DNA of 64,000 nucleotides from Chlamydomonas reinhardtii (Eukaryota > Chlorophyta > Chlorophyceae > Chlamydomonadales > Chlamydomonadaceae): assembly GCF_000002595.2 (NCBI RefSeq), contig NC_057009.1, positions 3,001,346 through 3,065,345 on the forward strand, written 5' to 3'. The position numbers and the translations under genes are program-made. Of this stretch, positions 46,566 through 58,104 are shown in pieces; within the stretch, counting starts at the first letter, position 1, and every line of letters begins with the position of its first letter. The notes beneath the pieces are model-generated. The model saw only the letters and a program-made list of their open reading frames with translations. It was not told where the DNA came from and did not search any database.

Positions 46566-49500
46566 CTACCCTTGCATCCCGTCTTCCGGCGCCGCGCCTG
46601 CTGCTGCTGCTGCCGCTGCTGCTGCCGGCGGCGGCTTGAGCACGTACATGCGCACCTCGAACAGCTCCTTGGGCCAGTTGCGCTGCTTCACGTTGTACAG
46701 CACCTGGGCAGTTGGTTAGTGTGCCGCAGCATTACTATGGCTCAGCATGGTTGGCAGCGACAGACAGGAGGAAACAAGCGTGTGTGCGATGCGAATGTGG
46801 CATGGACCGGCATAGCAAGGCAAGGCGCATGCCTGGTGCCTGTCACCGCCGTGCCTTGGTCCCACATCGCCCGTGGACCGCCACCCGCCGCGCCCGGGCA
46901 GTGCGAGGCAACCTCGCCTCGCCCCCACAGGGACCCACCAGACCCCTCAGCACTGACCCTTGCCCTCTGGCGGTTTCCAGGCTCGGGGTCTCATAGGAAT
47001 CGTTGGGCCTCTTTGGGCCTGGGACCGCAAGTGCTTTCTCCCTGGAAATGATGGCAGAACATCACCCCAACGAAACACGCACACACGCACCTGCACGCCC
47101 GCCTTCTCGAACAAGTCCAGCATGTAGCTGTTGGAGCGCGTCAGTGAGGAGTCGTCATTGTCCACCACGAAGCCGTCCCTGCGGCCAGCGGTGGAGGCAG
47201 CGCCAGAGGCAGCGCCAGAGGCAGCGGTGGAGGCAGCGGGGATTGAAGCAGGTGGTAAAGAGTGCGGGCTCACAGCGGGGGCAATCCAAAGCGTGCAAGC
47301 ACGCCAGGGACCATCTGATGCTGCTCGGGCACCGACTTTGCGCCGCCGCTCCCCAGGGTTGCTGCACACCCTCCCGCTGCCAAAGTCCATGTGAATCCAC
47401 GCACAGTGAGTCCCAGCCAAGCCTCTCACCCGCCAGACCCCCACCAAGTGCATCGATGCCACAGTCGAGTGGTACAGCAGATGGCGCAAGGCCGGTTTGG
47501 CTTCTTCAGGCGCCCGCGCGACCCAACTCACTTGCAGATGTTTTCCTTGACGAATATGAGCCCATCCGGCTTCAGCCCCACCGCCGCGCGCTGGAACAGC
47601 GAGATGAAGTCCACTGCAAGGCACATCAGGGCGGGAAGGGCAAGCTGGATATGTGACCAGCCGCAGCGCCAGAGTATCACCAGATAGCCGCAGCGTGTGC
47701 AGGGGTAGGGGCAAGCCTGGTCCATTTGACGTGCCGCGACCGACCATAATGAGGCAGATGCAGCCATAAATGCAGGGGCACTTTGCCATTCCTTGTGGGT
47801 GCAGCGCCGGCACCCCTTTACACATGCGCGCGCACACGTGCAGCCGCCCAGGTGCAACCCCACAGGCCACAGCACCGCACCCACCGTCCGTGAGGTACAG
47901 CATGCACCACTGGATCCAGATGCAGTCGTACCGCCCCACCTCGAAGTTGTGAGCCTGTAGGAGGGAGGGCGGCGGGCGCGGGCGGCAAGTGGAGGGTGCC
48001 GGTGGATTTGCATGAACAACAGGCGGACGCGACAGCCGGTTTTCAGGAACGGCTGGTCGGGTTGTGGCCAGGCGAACGAGTGCAAGCCGGACCGTGTGGC
48101 ACCCGCGCCCGATACACTGCTCTGTCGCCAGCGGCTGCCCAGTCCCGGCCTTTGTTCTTCTGCCCGTACCCGGGGTCCCAGGCCCGCACCTGCAGCCCCT
48201 CGCAGAAGAACCGCTCCGCCACACCCCGTGGCTGCGGCACCGTGCGGGCTGACAAGTTCTTGGCTGCAGGACAAGGCGGGAGAGGAGTGTTGCTTGGACG
48301 CAAGACGGCTCCTGGGGGTCCTCCCTCCTTCCCATCCTCCTGCCTCCTGCCTCCTCCCTCCTCCCCCCTCCCCCCTCCCTCCTCCCTCCTCCCTCCTCCC
48401 TCCTCCCTCCTCCCTCCTCCCTCCTCCCTCCTCCCCNNNNNNNNNNNNNNNNNNNNNNNNNNNNNNNNNNNNNNNNNNNNNNNNNNNNNNNNNNNNNNNN
48501 NNNNNNNNNNNNNNNNNNNNNNNNNNNNNNNNNNNNTCCTCCTCCCTCCTGCCTCCTCCCTCCTCCCTCCTCCCTCCTCCCTCCTCCCTCCTCCCTCCTC
48601 CCTCCTCCCTCCTCCCTCCTCCCTCCTCCCTCCTCCCTCCTCCCTCCTCCCTCCTCCCTCCTCCCTCCTCCCTCCTCCCTCCTCCCTCCTCCCTCTCCTC
48701 CCTCTCCCTGCTCCCTCTCCTCCCTCTCCCTCTCCTCCCTCCTCCCTCCTCCTCTGCCTCCGCCTCACCCGCAGTGTCCAGCAGGTGCTTGGACGGCTCC
48801 AGCAGGTCCACGCTGTGGAAGTGCTGCCGCAGTAGCTGCTCAGTCACACGACCCACACCCGCGCCGCAGTCTGACGAGGAGAGGAGAGGCGACACAGGGG
48901 AGGGAGCGCGTGTGTGCAGCGGACGGGGTGGGGATTACATCCATATATGACGTAAGAAGTGGTGCTGTAGCCAGGCACGGAGGTGCAGCGGGCGCGTCGT
49001 TACGCGGAACGGGGCGTGAATGGGTCGCCGTCGGGTCAGCGGAAGCAGCACGGGCAGGGCGTTCACATGACCCGTATTTACGAAAGATTACAAGGCGTGG
49101 TGAAGCGAGCTAGAACACGCAAGGCACCCATCCAGCATGGCTCTGGAGGTCCACCCTCTCCATGCAGCCGGCAGCCTGCACCCCACGGGCGCCCGCCACC
49201 CACCTAGTGCCGTCAGCTGCCGTTGCCCCTTGTCTGCCGCCTCCAGCTGCACACGCATGGCCTGAATGGGCATCGCGGCAGGCGGTAGGCGCTAGTCAGC
49301 CCGCCGGCCGGCAGTGAACCACCTCCCTCAGTGGTAAACCTGAAGCTTGCTAACCTCACTGCATCCCCAGACTGCATTCGTCGGGTTGGGCGCCGACAGT
49401 GTTGGGCTTGGACACTGCGAATCGCCCCCTGCTTTGCATCTTTGTGTCTCATGATGATGCTTACTGTGAAAGGTGAACACCATTCGCCCTGCCCGTCCTT

Positions 49501-50112
49501 CGTCTAGTCAGCTTCCATCTGCCCCCATTGGGCCCCGCTGCCTCTGTCTCACTTGCATTGAGATTAGTTTTGGATGCAAGGAGCCCCCTGCCCTCCCGAC
49601 CCACCTTGAGCAGCAGCTGTCGGCTGTCGCGCACGTCCAGGTCGCTTGTGTAGCCGTACCCGCCCAGCACACCGTTGTAGCTGGCCTCCTGCGAGTCCCA
49701 GTAGGCCACTGCCTTGTGGTACCTGCATGGCGTACGGCGTGCGGTGTTACGGCGCGAAATGTACGGCGCGGTGTAACGCAGTGTGGCCAGTGTGGGCATG
49801 GCTGGGCTGGTGTGAGGGGGTGGGGAGCGCCGTGTAGGCGCGGCTGTGCGTGCGTGATGTGCTGTGAAGGCTGGGCCTGGCGCTGAGTCTGGCGCAGCCA
49901 AGGACTGACCAGGTGTTGTGGCCTCCGTCGGCATCCGCCTCCTTCTGCCATAGCTCATCTGGGGAAGTAAACTCCTGGTGAAGTGGAAGGAAGAGGAAGC
50001 GCCGGGTCAGCGCGAGTGGCCGCGGGTGCTGGAGGGCCGGGTGCTTGTGACACTCGAGCTGCACCACTCTCACCCGACCCTCTCCATCGCGTCCTTTGAT
50101 ATCTGATGTCAT
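46566..50112 (-). CDS. Alpha-N-terminal protein methyltransferase (NTMT1/METTL11A family)
   Basis: Ten exons: 50074-50112, 49910-49974, 49605-49722, 49204-49261, 48769-48870, 48190-48263, 47885-47954, 47532-47613, 47091-47178, 46566-46703; 277 aa with all phases matched. The family methylates the alpha-amino group of proteins exposing an X-Pro-Lys N terminus. Visible family motifs: MTSDIKGR start; AVAYWDSQEASYNGVLGGYG; SAM-binding motif I LDCGAGVGRVTEQLL; VDLLEPSKHLLDTA; FFCEGLQ; YDCIWIQWCMLYLTD (the WIQW substrate-channel motif); LKPDGLIFVKENIC; VVDNDDSSLTRS. The end [20 protein letters not shown] is an alanine-rich extension not usual in the family. An assembly gap of 100 N lies in the intron 48264-48768, between SAM-fold exons. 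Head-to-head with the SET gene. Confidence 0.93.
48310..48752. repeat. (CCTCCCT)n minisatellite containing a 100-N assembly gap
   Basis: Tandem 7-mers of CCTCCCT/CTCCTCC type on both sides of the gap at 48437-48536, all inside one intron of the N-terminal methyltransferase gene. The true repeat length is unknown. On the transcribed sense strand it is GGGAGGA-rich and could fold into G-quadruplexes. Confidence 0.92.
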
Positions 50113-50507
50113 ACTTCCGCGTCTCCTTCGCAGCTGCTGCAACTTCGGCTCCGCCGCGCGTGCGCCGGCAATGAGTCTAAAGCTTTTACCGCTTCTGAAC
50201 GCGTCTGGGACTAGTACTGATCGCTGTATCAGTGGTATTATGCGGTTTAGGATGGAGGTTTGATGCAGCAGAGCTAGTTTGATAAGCAGTGTTTTAGTGA
50301 GTGCCTTCCCGCCGATTTTTCAGTCTGCGTTTTCAAGGTAATTGCTCTTTTACTGTAATGTAAACCTGAAGAAAAAGTCCAAACGGCGGATGGACTCTTC
50401 TATTACTGCAGAAATCGGGTTTTCTTGCATGCAACTTGCAAGCGGCTCGTGGACAAGCACTGAGCAGTGGTCCTTTCCATTGCCGATTGCTTGATACACA
50501 AATACAA
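50113..50507. promoter_or_regulatory. Bidirectional promoter between two protein methyltransferase genes
   Basis: A 395-bp, relatively AT-rich spacer between the two ATGs. It contains both 5' leaders. No canonical TATA element assigned. Confidence 0.45.
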
Positions 50508-53500
50508 ATGTTGTTACGCCAACAGCCAAGAAGTTGCACGAACTCGACAGACACGGGCCTGACAGCGTTTCCGCGCAGTTCGCGTGTCGCTCGATGGACG
50601 CAGGACCCGGGGGCATGCGGGGTTACATGCGGCCCGCATCAGTGGGCCAGCAGCGATTTGGGCCTGCGCGCGGCGCCCAGCACCTCGACACCGCGCGCCT
50701 CTCGACCGACTAACCTCCTGCTGCGGGCTGCGACTGCCGCGTTAGCTCCAACCAGCTCACCGGTGCTTGACGTCGGGGAGCTGGACGCGGGCTCGGCCGT
50801 CCTACAGTGGGCTTGCCAGGGCTGGGAGGGCCCGGAGCTTGACGACGATGAGGACGGACCCGCTGGCCCCGACAGCAGCACCAGCAGCAGCAGCGGCGGC
50901 AGTAGCAGCAGCGGGGGCGCCCAGCTACGGCTGGCGGTGGGCGTGCGGGACCTAGGCGGGGGCCGCGGGCGGGGCCTGGTGGCTCTGCGGGACGTGGCGC
51001 CGGGGGAGACGCTGCTGAGCGTGTCGATGGAGCGCGTGTTCTGCAGCGAGGTGGGTGTGGTCTGGGGAAAGAAGCGGGTTCGGGTTGGTGTAAGGGCGTG
51101 CATCCGGGGTTGTAATTACCAGCCCAAACTGCACCAAACCCACTGCAAGGGTCAGGGTCCCAGTCATGGGAGGGCGCGGATGCTGGCTAGGATGTTGCGT
51201 GAGCCGCAAACCTGTATCACCCGCCGGCCCCGCCACCCGTGCCATACCTGCCGCAGCCCGAGTCGGAGCTGCACTGGAGCGCCGAGATGGGGCTGCGGTT
51301 GCTGAAGGCACGGCACGCCTCCCAACAGCAACAACAACAACAGCAACAGCAGCAGCAGCATAAATTACAGGGCCGGAAGGTCGCTGCGGTGGACTGGGGT
51401 GTGTGGATTCGGTCCCTGCCGGCCGCGGTGCGCACGCCCCTGGAGTACGGCGGTGAGTCCGGCGCCCTGGCGCCGTGGGGGCATGTTGATGACAACACGC
51501 CTGCAGTGCACGTGCACATCGCCGCAGAGCCGCATGCAGCCGTCTAGGTGGCCGTTGCGGCGCTCTGACACCTCCTCCGCCTTTCCGTTGCCGATCCGCC
51601 AATCAGCCCTCTGCCGCCCCTCCAGAGGCAGAGCTCGGCACCCTGGATCGCTACACGGCGGCGGAGGTGGCGGCTATGCAGCAGTGCGTGCAGGATTGCT
51701 TCGAGGTGTGGGCGGGATTTGCGGGGTGGGCGGTTCGGGTGCATGGGGCGTTTGTACTGTGGGTCGATAGCGTGCGCTCACCGCTCGGCAGCGCGTCGGA
51801 ACCTCCCCATCGTCCGAAGCTGTATAACAGCAACGCGGCACGGGCCACGGGGTGGTGAATGCGCATGCAAAAGTTGTGTTAGGAAGCATGAGTGGAAAGG
51901 TTTGACACTGTGTGTGTGCGTGGTTGTGCGGCGCGCCGCGTCGCGTGCGGGTGCGGCCATGCGGCGCAGGCATTGCAGCCGGAGCTCGAGGCCCTGGGCT
52001 GCGGCTGGGCGGACTTCATGTGGGCTGTTCAGGTGCGGCGGGCGGCGGGCGGCGGGCGGCTGCCTCCCAGGGGGTTTCATGGGGAGGAGCCGGTGGGTAG
52101 GCCCTGGACAGAACGAGCTCTCCTGGGTTGACAGGCCTACATGTGAGTCAGGCAAAAGGGTACATATCCCGCCCGCCCGTGCCTTGGCCTCCGCCCACCT
52201 CGCCGCCGCCAACCGCCGCCCACCGGCCTCGCCACTCGCCAGGTGTTCCACTCGCGCTGCTTCTTCGAGCCCACCAGCGGCCGCCACATGACGGTGCCGG
52301 GCGTGGACATGGCCAACCACACACACACGCCGACAGCAGGTGCGTGACTGGGTGCGTGCGGGCGGGCGGGCGTGCGGGCATGTGAGCGTGCGTGCACGTG
52401 TGAGCTGGGTGTACCAGCGGGACGACTGGCACGTGGGGTGGCTGGCTACCTACCGGCTCCGCTGCTATGGGCGCCAGTAGGAGTTGCGCTGCTATGGAGT
52501 AGCAGGCAGCTCGAGATGGATACGCACGGGATACGCACGCGAAAGGCAGGGAATGGGCTTGCCACATCTTGTATACCGGTTACAAATGTATGTGGCCGCG
52601 ATCGCGTGGGGCCGCACAGGCGTGCGCATCGTGCACCCCATGTCTCAGGGCTGGGACGCCACAGCGGAGATTGCGGAGCCGCCGCCGCCCGAGCCCAGCC
52701 GCTTCACGCTGGTGGCGGGGGAGGCCGGCATACGGTGCGTGGGTGGGTTGGGCGTGTGTGACGGAGGGACGGAAGGGCTGTGGGTCAGAGGAGGTTTGAC
52801 GTTCCTACTCCCAGAGGGGTGGGAAGACAAGCTTAATGCTGCTGTCCCTCCCCACGGAAGGAGCAATCCCAGAAATAGCGTGCTGGTTTGCAGCCAGGTG
52901 CGCGCGAGGCTGCACGCAAGCCCATTGGGCCTTCACCCTTGGCCGCGTTGGCCGCAGGTGCGGGGAGGAGGTGACCATCAGCTACGGCACCTGGCCGTCA
53001 GAGGCGTTCCTGGTGCGTGGGGTGGGGCATGGAGGGGTGTGGGGCGTGGGGGGCACGTGTCAGGTAGCGCAAATTTGAGCTGCGCGAGAGTGAGCACTTA
53101 TGTGATGTTGTACGTGCGCTGCTAGACGTTGTGTGGTGGTGTACCGCACCGACTGGTTTGGGCCTGATCCATGACGGCTGCGGGTTTAACTTTGGTGGTG
53201 TTGGTCTTTGCAATACCTTTTCCTCCATGTGTTCTTTGCAGTTGCTGTTCGGCTTCGTGCCCAGCCCCTGCCCCGGCGAGGCGCTGACGCTGTTCCGAGA
53301 TGCGGAGGAGGTCGTGTGCTGGTGCATGGACCAGCAGCACGGCGGTGAGTTACGGGTCGAAGGTTGGTGCGACGCATCGGTGCATTGAGTCCTGCAACTG
53401 CGATGCTGTGACGCATGGGCAACTGCCTGGCTGCCGCCGACCCTGCCTACGTGTTGCATTCCTCAGCAGGGCGCTCGGGCGGCGAGGGGCAGCGGGAGGA

Positions 53501-53936
53501 GGAGGAGGAGGACGACGACGACGAGGAGGAAGAGGCAGAGGCACGTATCGCCACCGCGCTGGAGCAAGTGGCGGCGGCGCTGTCGGCGCCACAGCTTGCC
53601 GCCGACACGGAGGCCGCAGCCGTCGACCTTGCCGACTTCACGAACCTGGTGGTGACGCCGCAAGGTGTGGATGGGCGGTTGGAGCCGTTGCTGGCGGCGG
53701 CGGCAGCAGCCGTGCGGGGGCAGGGCGAGACGGCGGCGCCGGCGGCGGGTATGCCAGCGGCGGAAGCGCGGCAGCTGCTCGTGGCACGCCTGCGGGAGCG
53801 CGCTGCTGAGTTCGGTGACGGTGTGGGTGGGGTTGGTGGTGCGGGGCTGCACGAGCCAGCAGTTGCGGCGTTCAGGGCGAGCAAGCGCGCAGTGGCGGAG
53901 GCGGCGCTGAATTCGTTGACGGGGGCGGCGGCGTGA
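50508..53936 (+). CDS. SET-domain protein-lysine methyltransferase (Rubisco LSMT-like), probably plastid
   Basis: Nine exons: 50508-51050, 51257-51452, 51626-51705, 51979-52032, 52243-52339, 52620-52734, 52958-53012, 53242-53344, 53467-53936; about 570 aa. The N terminus MLLRQQPRSCTNSTDTGL is rich in Arg/Ser/Thr and fits a chloroplast transit peptide. SET motifs are in order: GRGLVALRDVAPGETLLSV; the insert region (WGVWIRSLPAAVRTPLEYGG); RCFFEPTSGRHMTVPGVDMANHT; GEEVTISYGTWPSEAFL; LLFGFVPSPCPGEAL. This SET-plus-Rubisco-substrate-binding layout belongs to LSMT-type enzymes that methylate lysines of stromal proteins such as Rubisco large subunit or aldolase. There is a polyglutamine run in exon 2 (about 51,329-51,360) and an acidic run in the last exon, whose acceptor is an ambiguous CAGCAG (53467 or 53470). 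Confidence 0.87.
51107..51141 (+). repeat. Conserved intronic motif, copy b
   Basis: GGGGTTGTAATTACCAGCCC followed by AAACTGCACCAAACC, 56 nt after the 5' splice site in the first intron of the SET gene, sense orientation; nearly identical to copy a. Confidence 0.6.
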
Positions 53937-55077
53937 GCTGGCGGTGTCAGTGCATGGCGATTGCGGATATCGTAGCGGGGCAGGCTGGCAAGTCGCAGCA
54001 CGCCTTGAATGCTGGCTTGCTGGCATATCACTGGGTCGCCCTCCTATGATCACCATACCGGTATACTCGCAGTAGGCTCACTTTTCAGGGGCTGGGCGCT
54101 GTGTAACGTGGCAGCGGAGGGAGTCAAGATGCATAAGCTGTTTAGGGGCATGGCAGGGTTCTCTTCCAGCTTCGCCTCAGCAGTGCCTCCGGGTTCACTT
54201 CCCATGGTTAAGGCAGCAGGAGCAAGGCTGCGATGGGGGACTGCCCTGGGGACTGCGGCTTTCCATTTTGCTGGCTGACTTGGATTGCTGGCTGGTGGAG
54301 TGCGGACTGCGGAGAACTGAACGTCGAATGCTGCCGACGACCTGTTGGAGGCCGCGCTCGTAGCTAGACGCAAAGAACGAGGGGCAGTTGATGAGGGCGG
54401 AATTAAGTGTGTGGCTGCCTGTGAAGGCGCTGCCTTTATGTGCACAGTCCACACACTCCAGTCGTGCAGCTGGGCAAACAGGCAACTGTGCCACACAAAC
54501 GCCGGGACTTCACGACGTACTCCGTATGCGATGAGGGGGGTGATGCGTGATACAGGCCCAGGCATCAGGGTACAGCCGCAGAGCCCCGCCCGCCCGTCTG
54601 CAGTCGCCCGCGCACTCCGCACCAATCGAAGTGATAGGCAGCACCAGATAAGCTGCGCAAGGCACCGTGTGTGACGAGCGCCCTGCCACATACTGATGAC
54701 TTCATCTCCAGGGTAACCTGTGTGTCTGTGTCATGACCACGCTGGCGTGGCAACTTGCAGGGATGGCACGAAATCCTCGCGGCAGGTCCTCGACCAACGG
54801 AGCCTTGCACGCATGTCCAGAGTGCAGGCTGCCGTTAAGTGGGCCGACAGTTCACTTCCTTGTGCCAGTTGACAAACATGCAGCTGAGTCCAAAATGCGT
54901 TGGCCCATTGGGCTGATGGGCTTGGCCGCAATGTAGCCCAATTTCTCTGAACCACGTTTAACACTCAAAAGCCACGCTCAAAATAGATATCGTATTCCTT
55001 GCAATCCAAGGAAAGACTTGCCCGCCGCGCTCAACGAGAAACATTGACGCAGTCCACTATTGAGTAGCTTAGTCAGC
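53937..55077. other. Intergenic region between SET gene and nuclear poly(A)-binding protein
   Basis: 1.1 kb without a recognised gene. Expected to hold the SET gene 3' UTR and the promoter of the next gene. Frames present lack protein-like composition; no repeat shared with other parts of the window seen. Confidence 0.4.
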
Positions 55078-57388
55078 ATGGCTGACGAAGAGCTTTATGG
55101 AGAGGAGGTTGGCGAGGGCGAAGAGATGGGCGACGTCGGCGAGGGCGAGGAGATGGGCGAGGATCTCGAGCAGGGCGTTGAGGTACGTTCCGATTGGCAT
55201 CCAGAATCCTTTATTAGCGCGAGGTTCAGGCCTTGCCGGTGCTGCAGGAGCTGGATGCGCTCAAGCGCAAGTTGAAAGAAATGGAGGAGGAGGCCGCTCG
55301 CGTCAAGGCGTTATCAGTAAGTCCCAGGAGCCGTGCTCGCACCAGCGTGGGCAACGGTGCTAACGGCATTGGTGGCGCGCTTTGCAGGGCGGGGCTCCGG
55401 ACGCTGCGGCGGCGGGGACATCCGGGGCAGCCGGGGGCGCAGCCGGGGCCGCCGCGGCCGCAGCACAGGCGCAGACAGAGGCGGAGAAGGCGGAGGTGGA
55501 CTCCCGGTCCATCTTTGTCGGCAACGTCGACTACGGGTGCACTCCAGAGGAGCTGCAGCAGCACTTCGCGGTAGGTGTGGAGCACGGAGCTGAGCGCTGA
55601 TGGTCGTGGGGGTGCTGCGGGGCAGGGAGGTGGCCGCGTGTGGTGCGGCGGCTGCGCGGATGTACGGTACGCAGAGGCTCTGGGGCAAGCGGGACACGGC
55701 GCGGTTCAAAGAGGTGGAAGGAGACACACCTGGCGTGTCAGAGCACGCGTTAAATGAGACAATGCATTGCATATAACGGTGCCAGCGGCAGAGGGCAGGC
55801 TGGTGCTGGCGGCGGCGGCGGGAGGGTTGCTTAGGAATGGCGTTCTCCGGGGCGGTGGTGGGTGACAGGGTGAGCAGCGAGGATTCAGAGGCGCCGGCAT
55901 GGGGCCGGTGCAGCCGTGTAGCATCACAGCTATATGGTACTGCAGCGCAGCATACTCGCCGTGACGCTTGCACGGTGGAGCGCTCGCCGTGCTCCGTGCC
56001 ATGCAGTCCTGGGGGCCACAGGGACCCACTGGTCAACTGGGCGGCGCTGGTGGTGGCTCCGCGCGCCGAGGCAGCCAGCGACTGTGTACACGCAACCCTC
56101 GCTTCCTCTCGAGCAGCTGGGATAGCACCAGCGCCCTGTGTGCACTGCTCATGGTTTGTCCACCGTTGCTCTTTTGCCGCCGCGCAGTCATGCGGGACCG
56201 TGAACCGGGTGACCATCTTGACGGACAAGTTCGGGAACCCCAAGGTGCGACCGCCGCCGAGTGTGGCCGAACGTGTGTGCGTCCGCCCGCACAACTGCTG
56301 CGTGCGGCCGCCTGACCTCATACCCCGCGTGGAAAGCCCTGCTCCAAGCATGGATGGCACGGCGGTACCTGAATGTGCACGCACTATCTTTGCTATTGAC
56401 CTCTCTGCTGTCAACACTCATCCAAAGGTTCCCATCGTACAACACAACCCGAACAGGCGTTTGCGTATGTTGAGTTCCTGGAGGTTGACGCCGTCAACAA
56501 CGCGGTGCTGCTGGACAACTCGGAACTGCGCGGCCGCCAGATCAAGGTGCGCGATGTGGTTGTCGAGGATGGGGAGCGGGGTTACGGGTGGGCGGGCGGG
56601 TGGCAAAGGGGCATTGAAGTTTGGGCGGGGTGGTGGAACCCCGGAAGAGCACATGGGTGCAAGGGTAGGGCAGGGCGAGGTCAGCAAGGTGGACCGACGG
56701 GACCGCGTGCGTGTAGTGCTCGTGCGTGCCGAGCTTGAAGGTGATGGCATGAATGCAGGGAGCAATACGGCAACTTTATGGGAGGGTGCCTGATGAGGCG
56801 TGGATTTGGGCACAGAGGTTCGGGCAAGAGACGGCGGTTGCGGGCGAGGCCCGCACATACGGTGTTGCCTTGACTGCCCTACGTTCACTTGATGCACCAA
56901 GCATTTATAACTCTGCCACTGCCAATACTGACGAACGCGTCTCAATGTGCCGACCCAGGTGTCACACAAGCGGACCAACGTGCCCGGTCTGAAGGCAGGA
57001 CGCGGCCGTGGCCGCGGGCGGGGTCCCCCCGGCGGCGGCTTTTACGGCGCACCTGCTCCGTTCTACGGCGGGCGCGGCGGCGGCGGCTACGGATACGGCG
57101 CGCCACCGGCGTACCGTGGCGGACGCGGCGGCGGCTACCACGGCGGGGCACCCGGCGGGTACGTGTGGTTAGCGGGTCGGGGCGCAGAGGCGGGGCCTCG
57201 GCGGAAGGAAGGGGGCACGGGCGGGCGAGGGGTGGTGCGGAGCACATTAGGGTTTGACACGCGCATCAGCTTGCGTCACATTGGTCAGTCTTCCAACGCC
57301 GTCATGGTAACGGCAACGCCCGTGTGGACTGCTTTGCAGGTTCGCGCCTCGTGGCCGCGGGCGGGGCCGCTTCTACGCGCCTTACTGA
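55078..57388 (+). CDS. Nuclear poly(A)-binding protein (PABPN1/PABP2 type)
   Basis: Seven exons: 55078-55182, 55230-55316, 55388-55570, 56188-56244, 56457-56546, 56959-57158, 57340-57388; 256 aa. Order as in the family: acidic N terminus ([18 protein letters not shown]); coiled-coil [20 protein letters not shown]; a single RRM with RNP2 [26 protein letters not shown] and RNP1 AFAYVEF; then an Arg/Gly-rich tail with GRGRGRGRG and a short aromatic end RFYAPY. PABPN1 coats nascent poly(A) tails in the nucleus and stimulates poly(A) polymerase; the RG tail is normally arginine-methylated. RNP1 has Ala where most members have Gly before FAYVEF. An alanine-rich linker precedes the RRM. Confidence 0.94.
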
Positions 57389-58104
57389 GCACGCACTGGG
57401 ACAGGACACGTTAGACGACAGACGAATCAGAATGTGAATAGAAAGTTGAGATGCGGCTGGTGAAAGGGCGGAGCTGTGAGTTGTGTCGAGGTATAGAAGG
57501 AGCTGCAGGATCAAGGTGTGCTTGGAGCGGCGATCGAGCTGTCATCGCGTGTACGGGCGAAGGCGTCAAGGGACCGCAGCGGAGCATAATGCGGCAGCTT
57601 GTGTGCGGGTGCCTGTGTTACATGTGCCTGAGGACGTCATGAAAGCTAACGTTACTATTGCTGTGAGTGTCACGGAAAGTTGTGAGGGTGGGCGGGAAGC
57701 GGCTGTTTGCAGTGCCTGGATTTCGGGTCCGTTGTCGCGGAGCGTGCCTGGCGCGTAAACGGCGCCTGAAAGTCATTCCAACTTTAATGTATAGAAATGT
57801 TGCATAATTGCCACGCCAGAGCGCGCCGTAATAGCTCTCCTTACGTGCCAAACCGCAGAGGGTGCATGCCACCTGCCGGACGGACGGCCAACTTGGTGTT
57901 TCCTCGCCTGGGATCTGCCTCACCTTATAATAGGGAATAATTAATGAAGTACTCCGGAATGATGTCACCTTAACCTGACGTGCAGCGCTGGCTTTGTGCA
58001 ATCCTCCCCCAGAGGACCTGACCAACAGCCTTAATTTGCCGTGGCAGCCGTGAATTATCTCAAGTTATGGGGCGAAATAACTAGAATACTTGGAGCCAGG
58101 GGCC
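57389..58104. other. Intergenic region
   Basis: 716 bp including the 3' UTR of the poly(A)-binding protein gene and the promoter of the next gene, with an AT-richer stretch around 57,780-58,090. No gene recognised. Confidence 0.4.

Noticed and set aside
48012-48950. Frames through the CCTCCCT array and the N gap
   Set aside because: A repeat of 7 nt gives open low-complexity frames; the region is an intron of the N-terminal methyltransferase gene.
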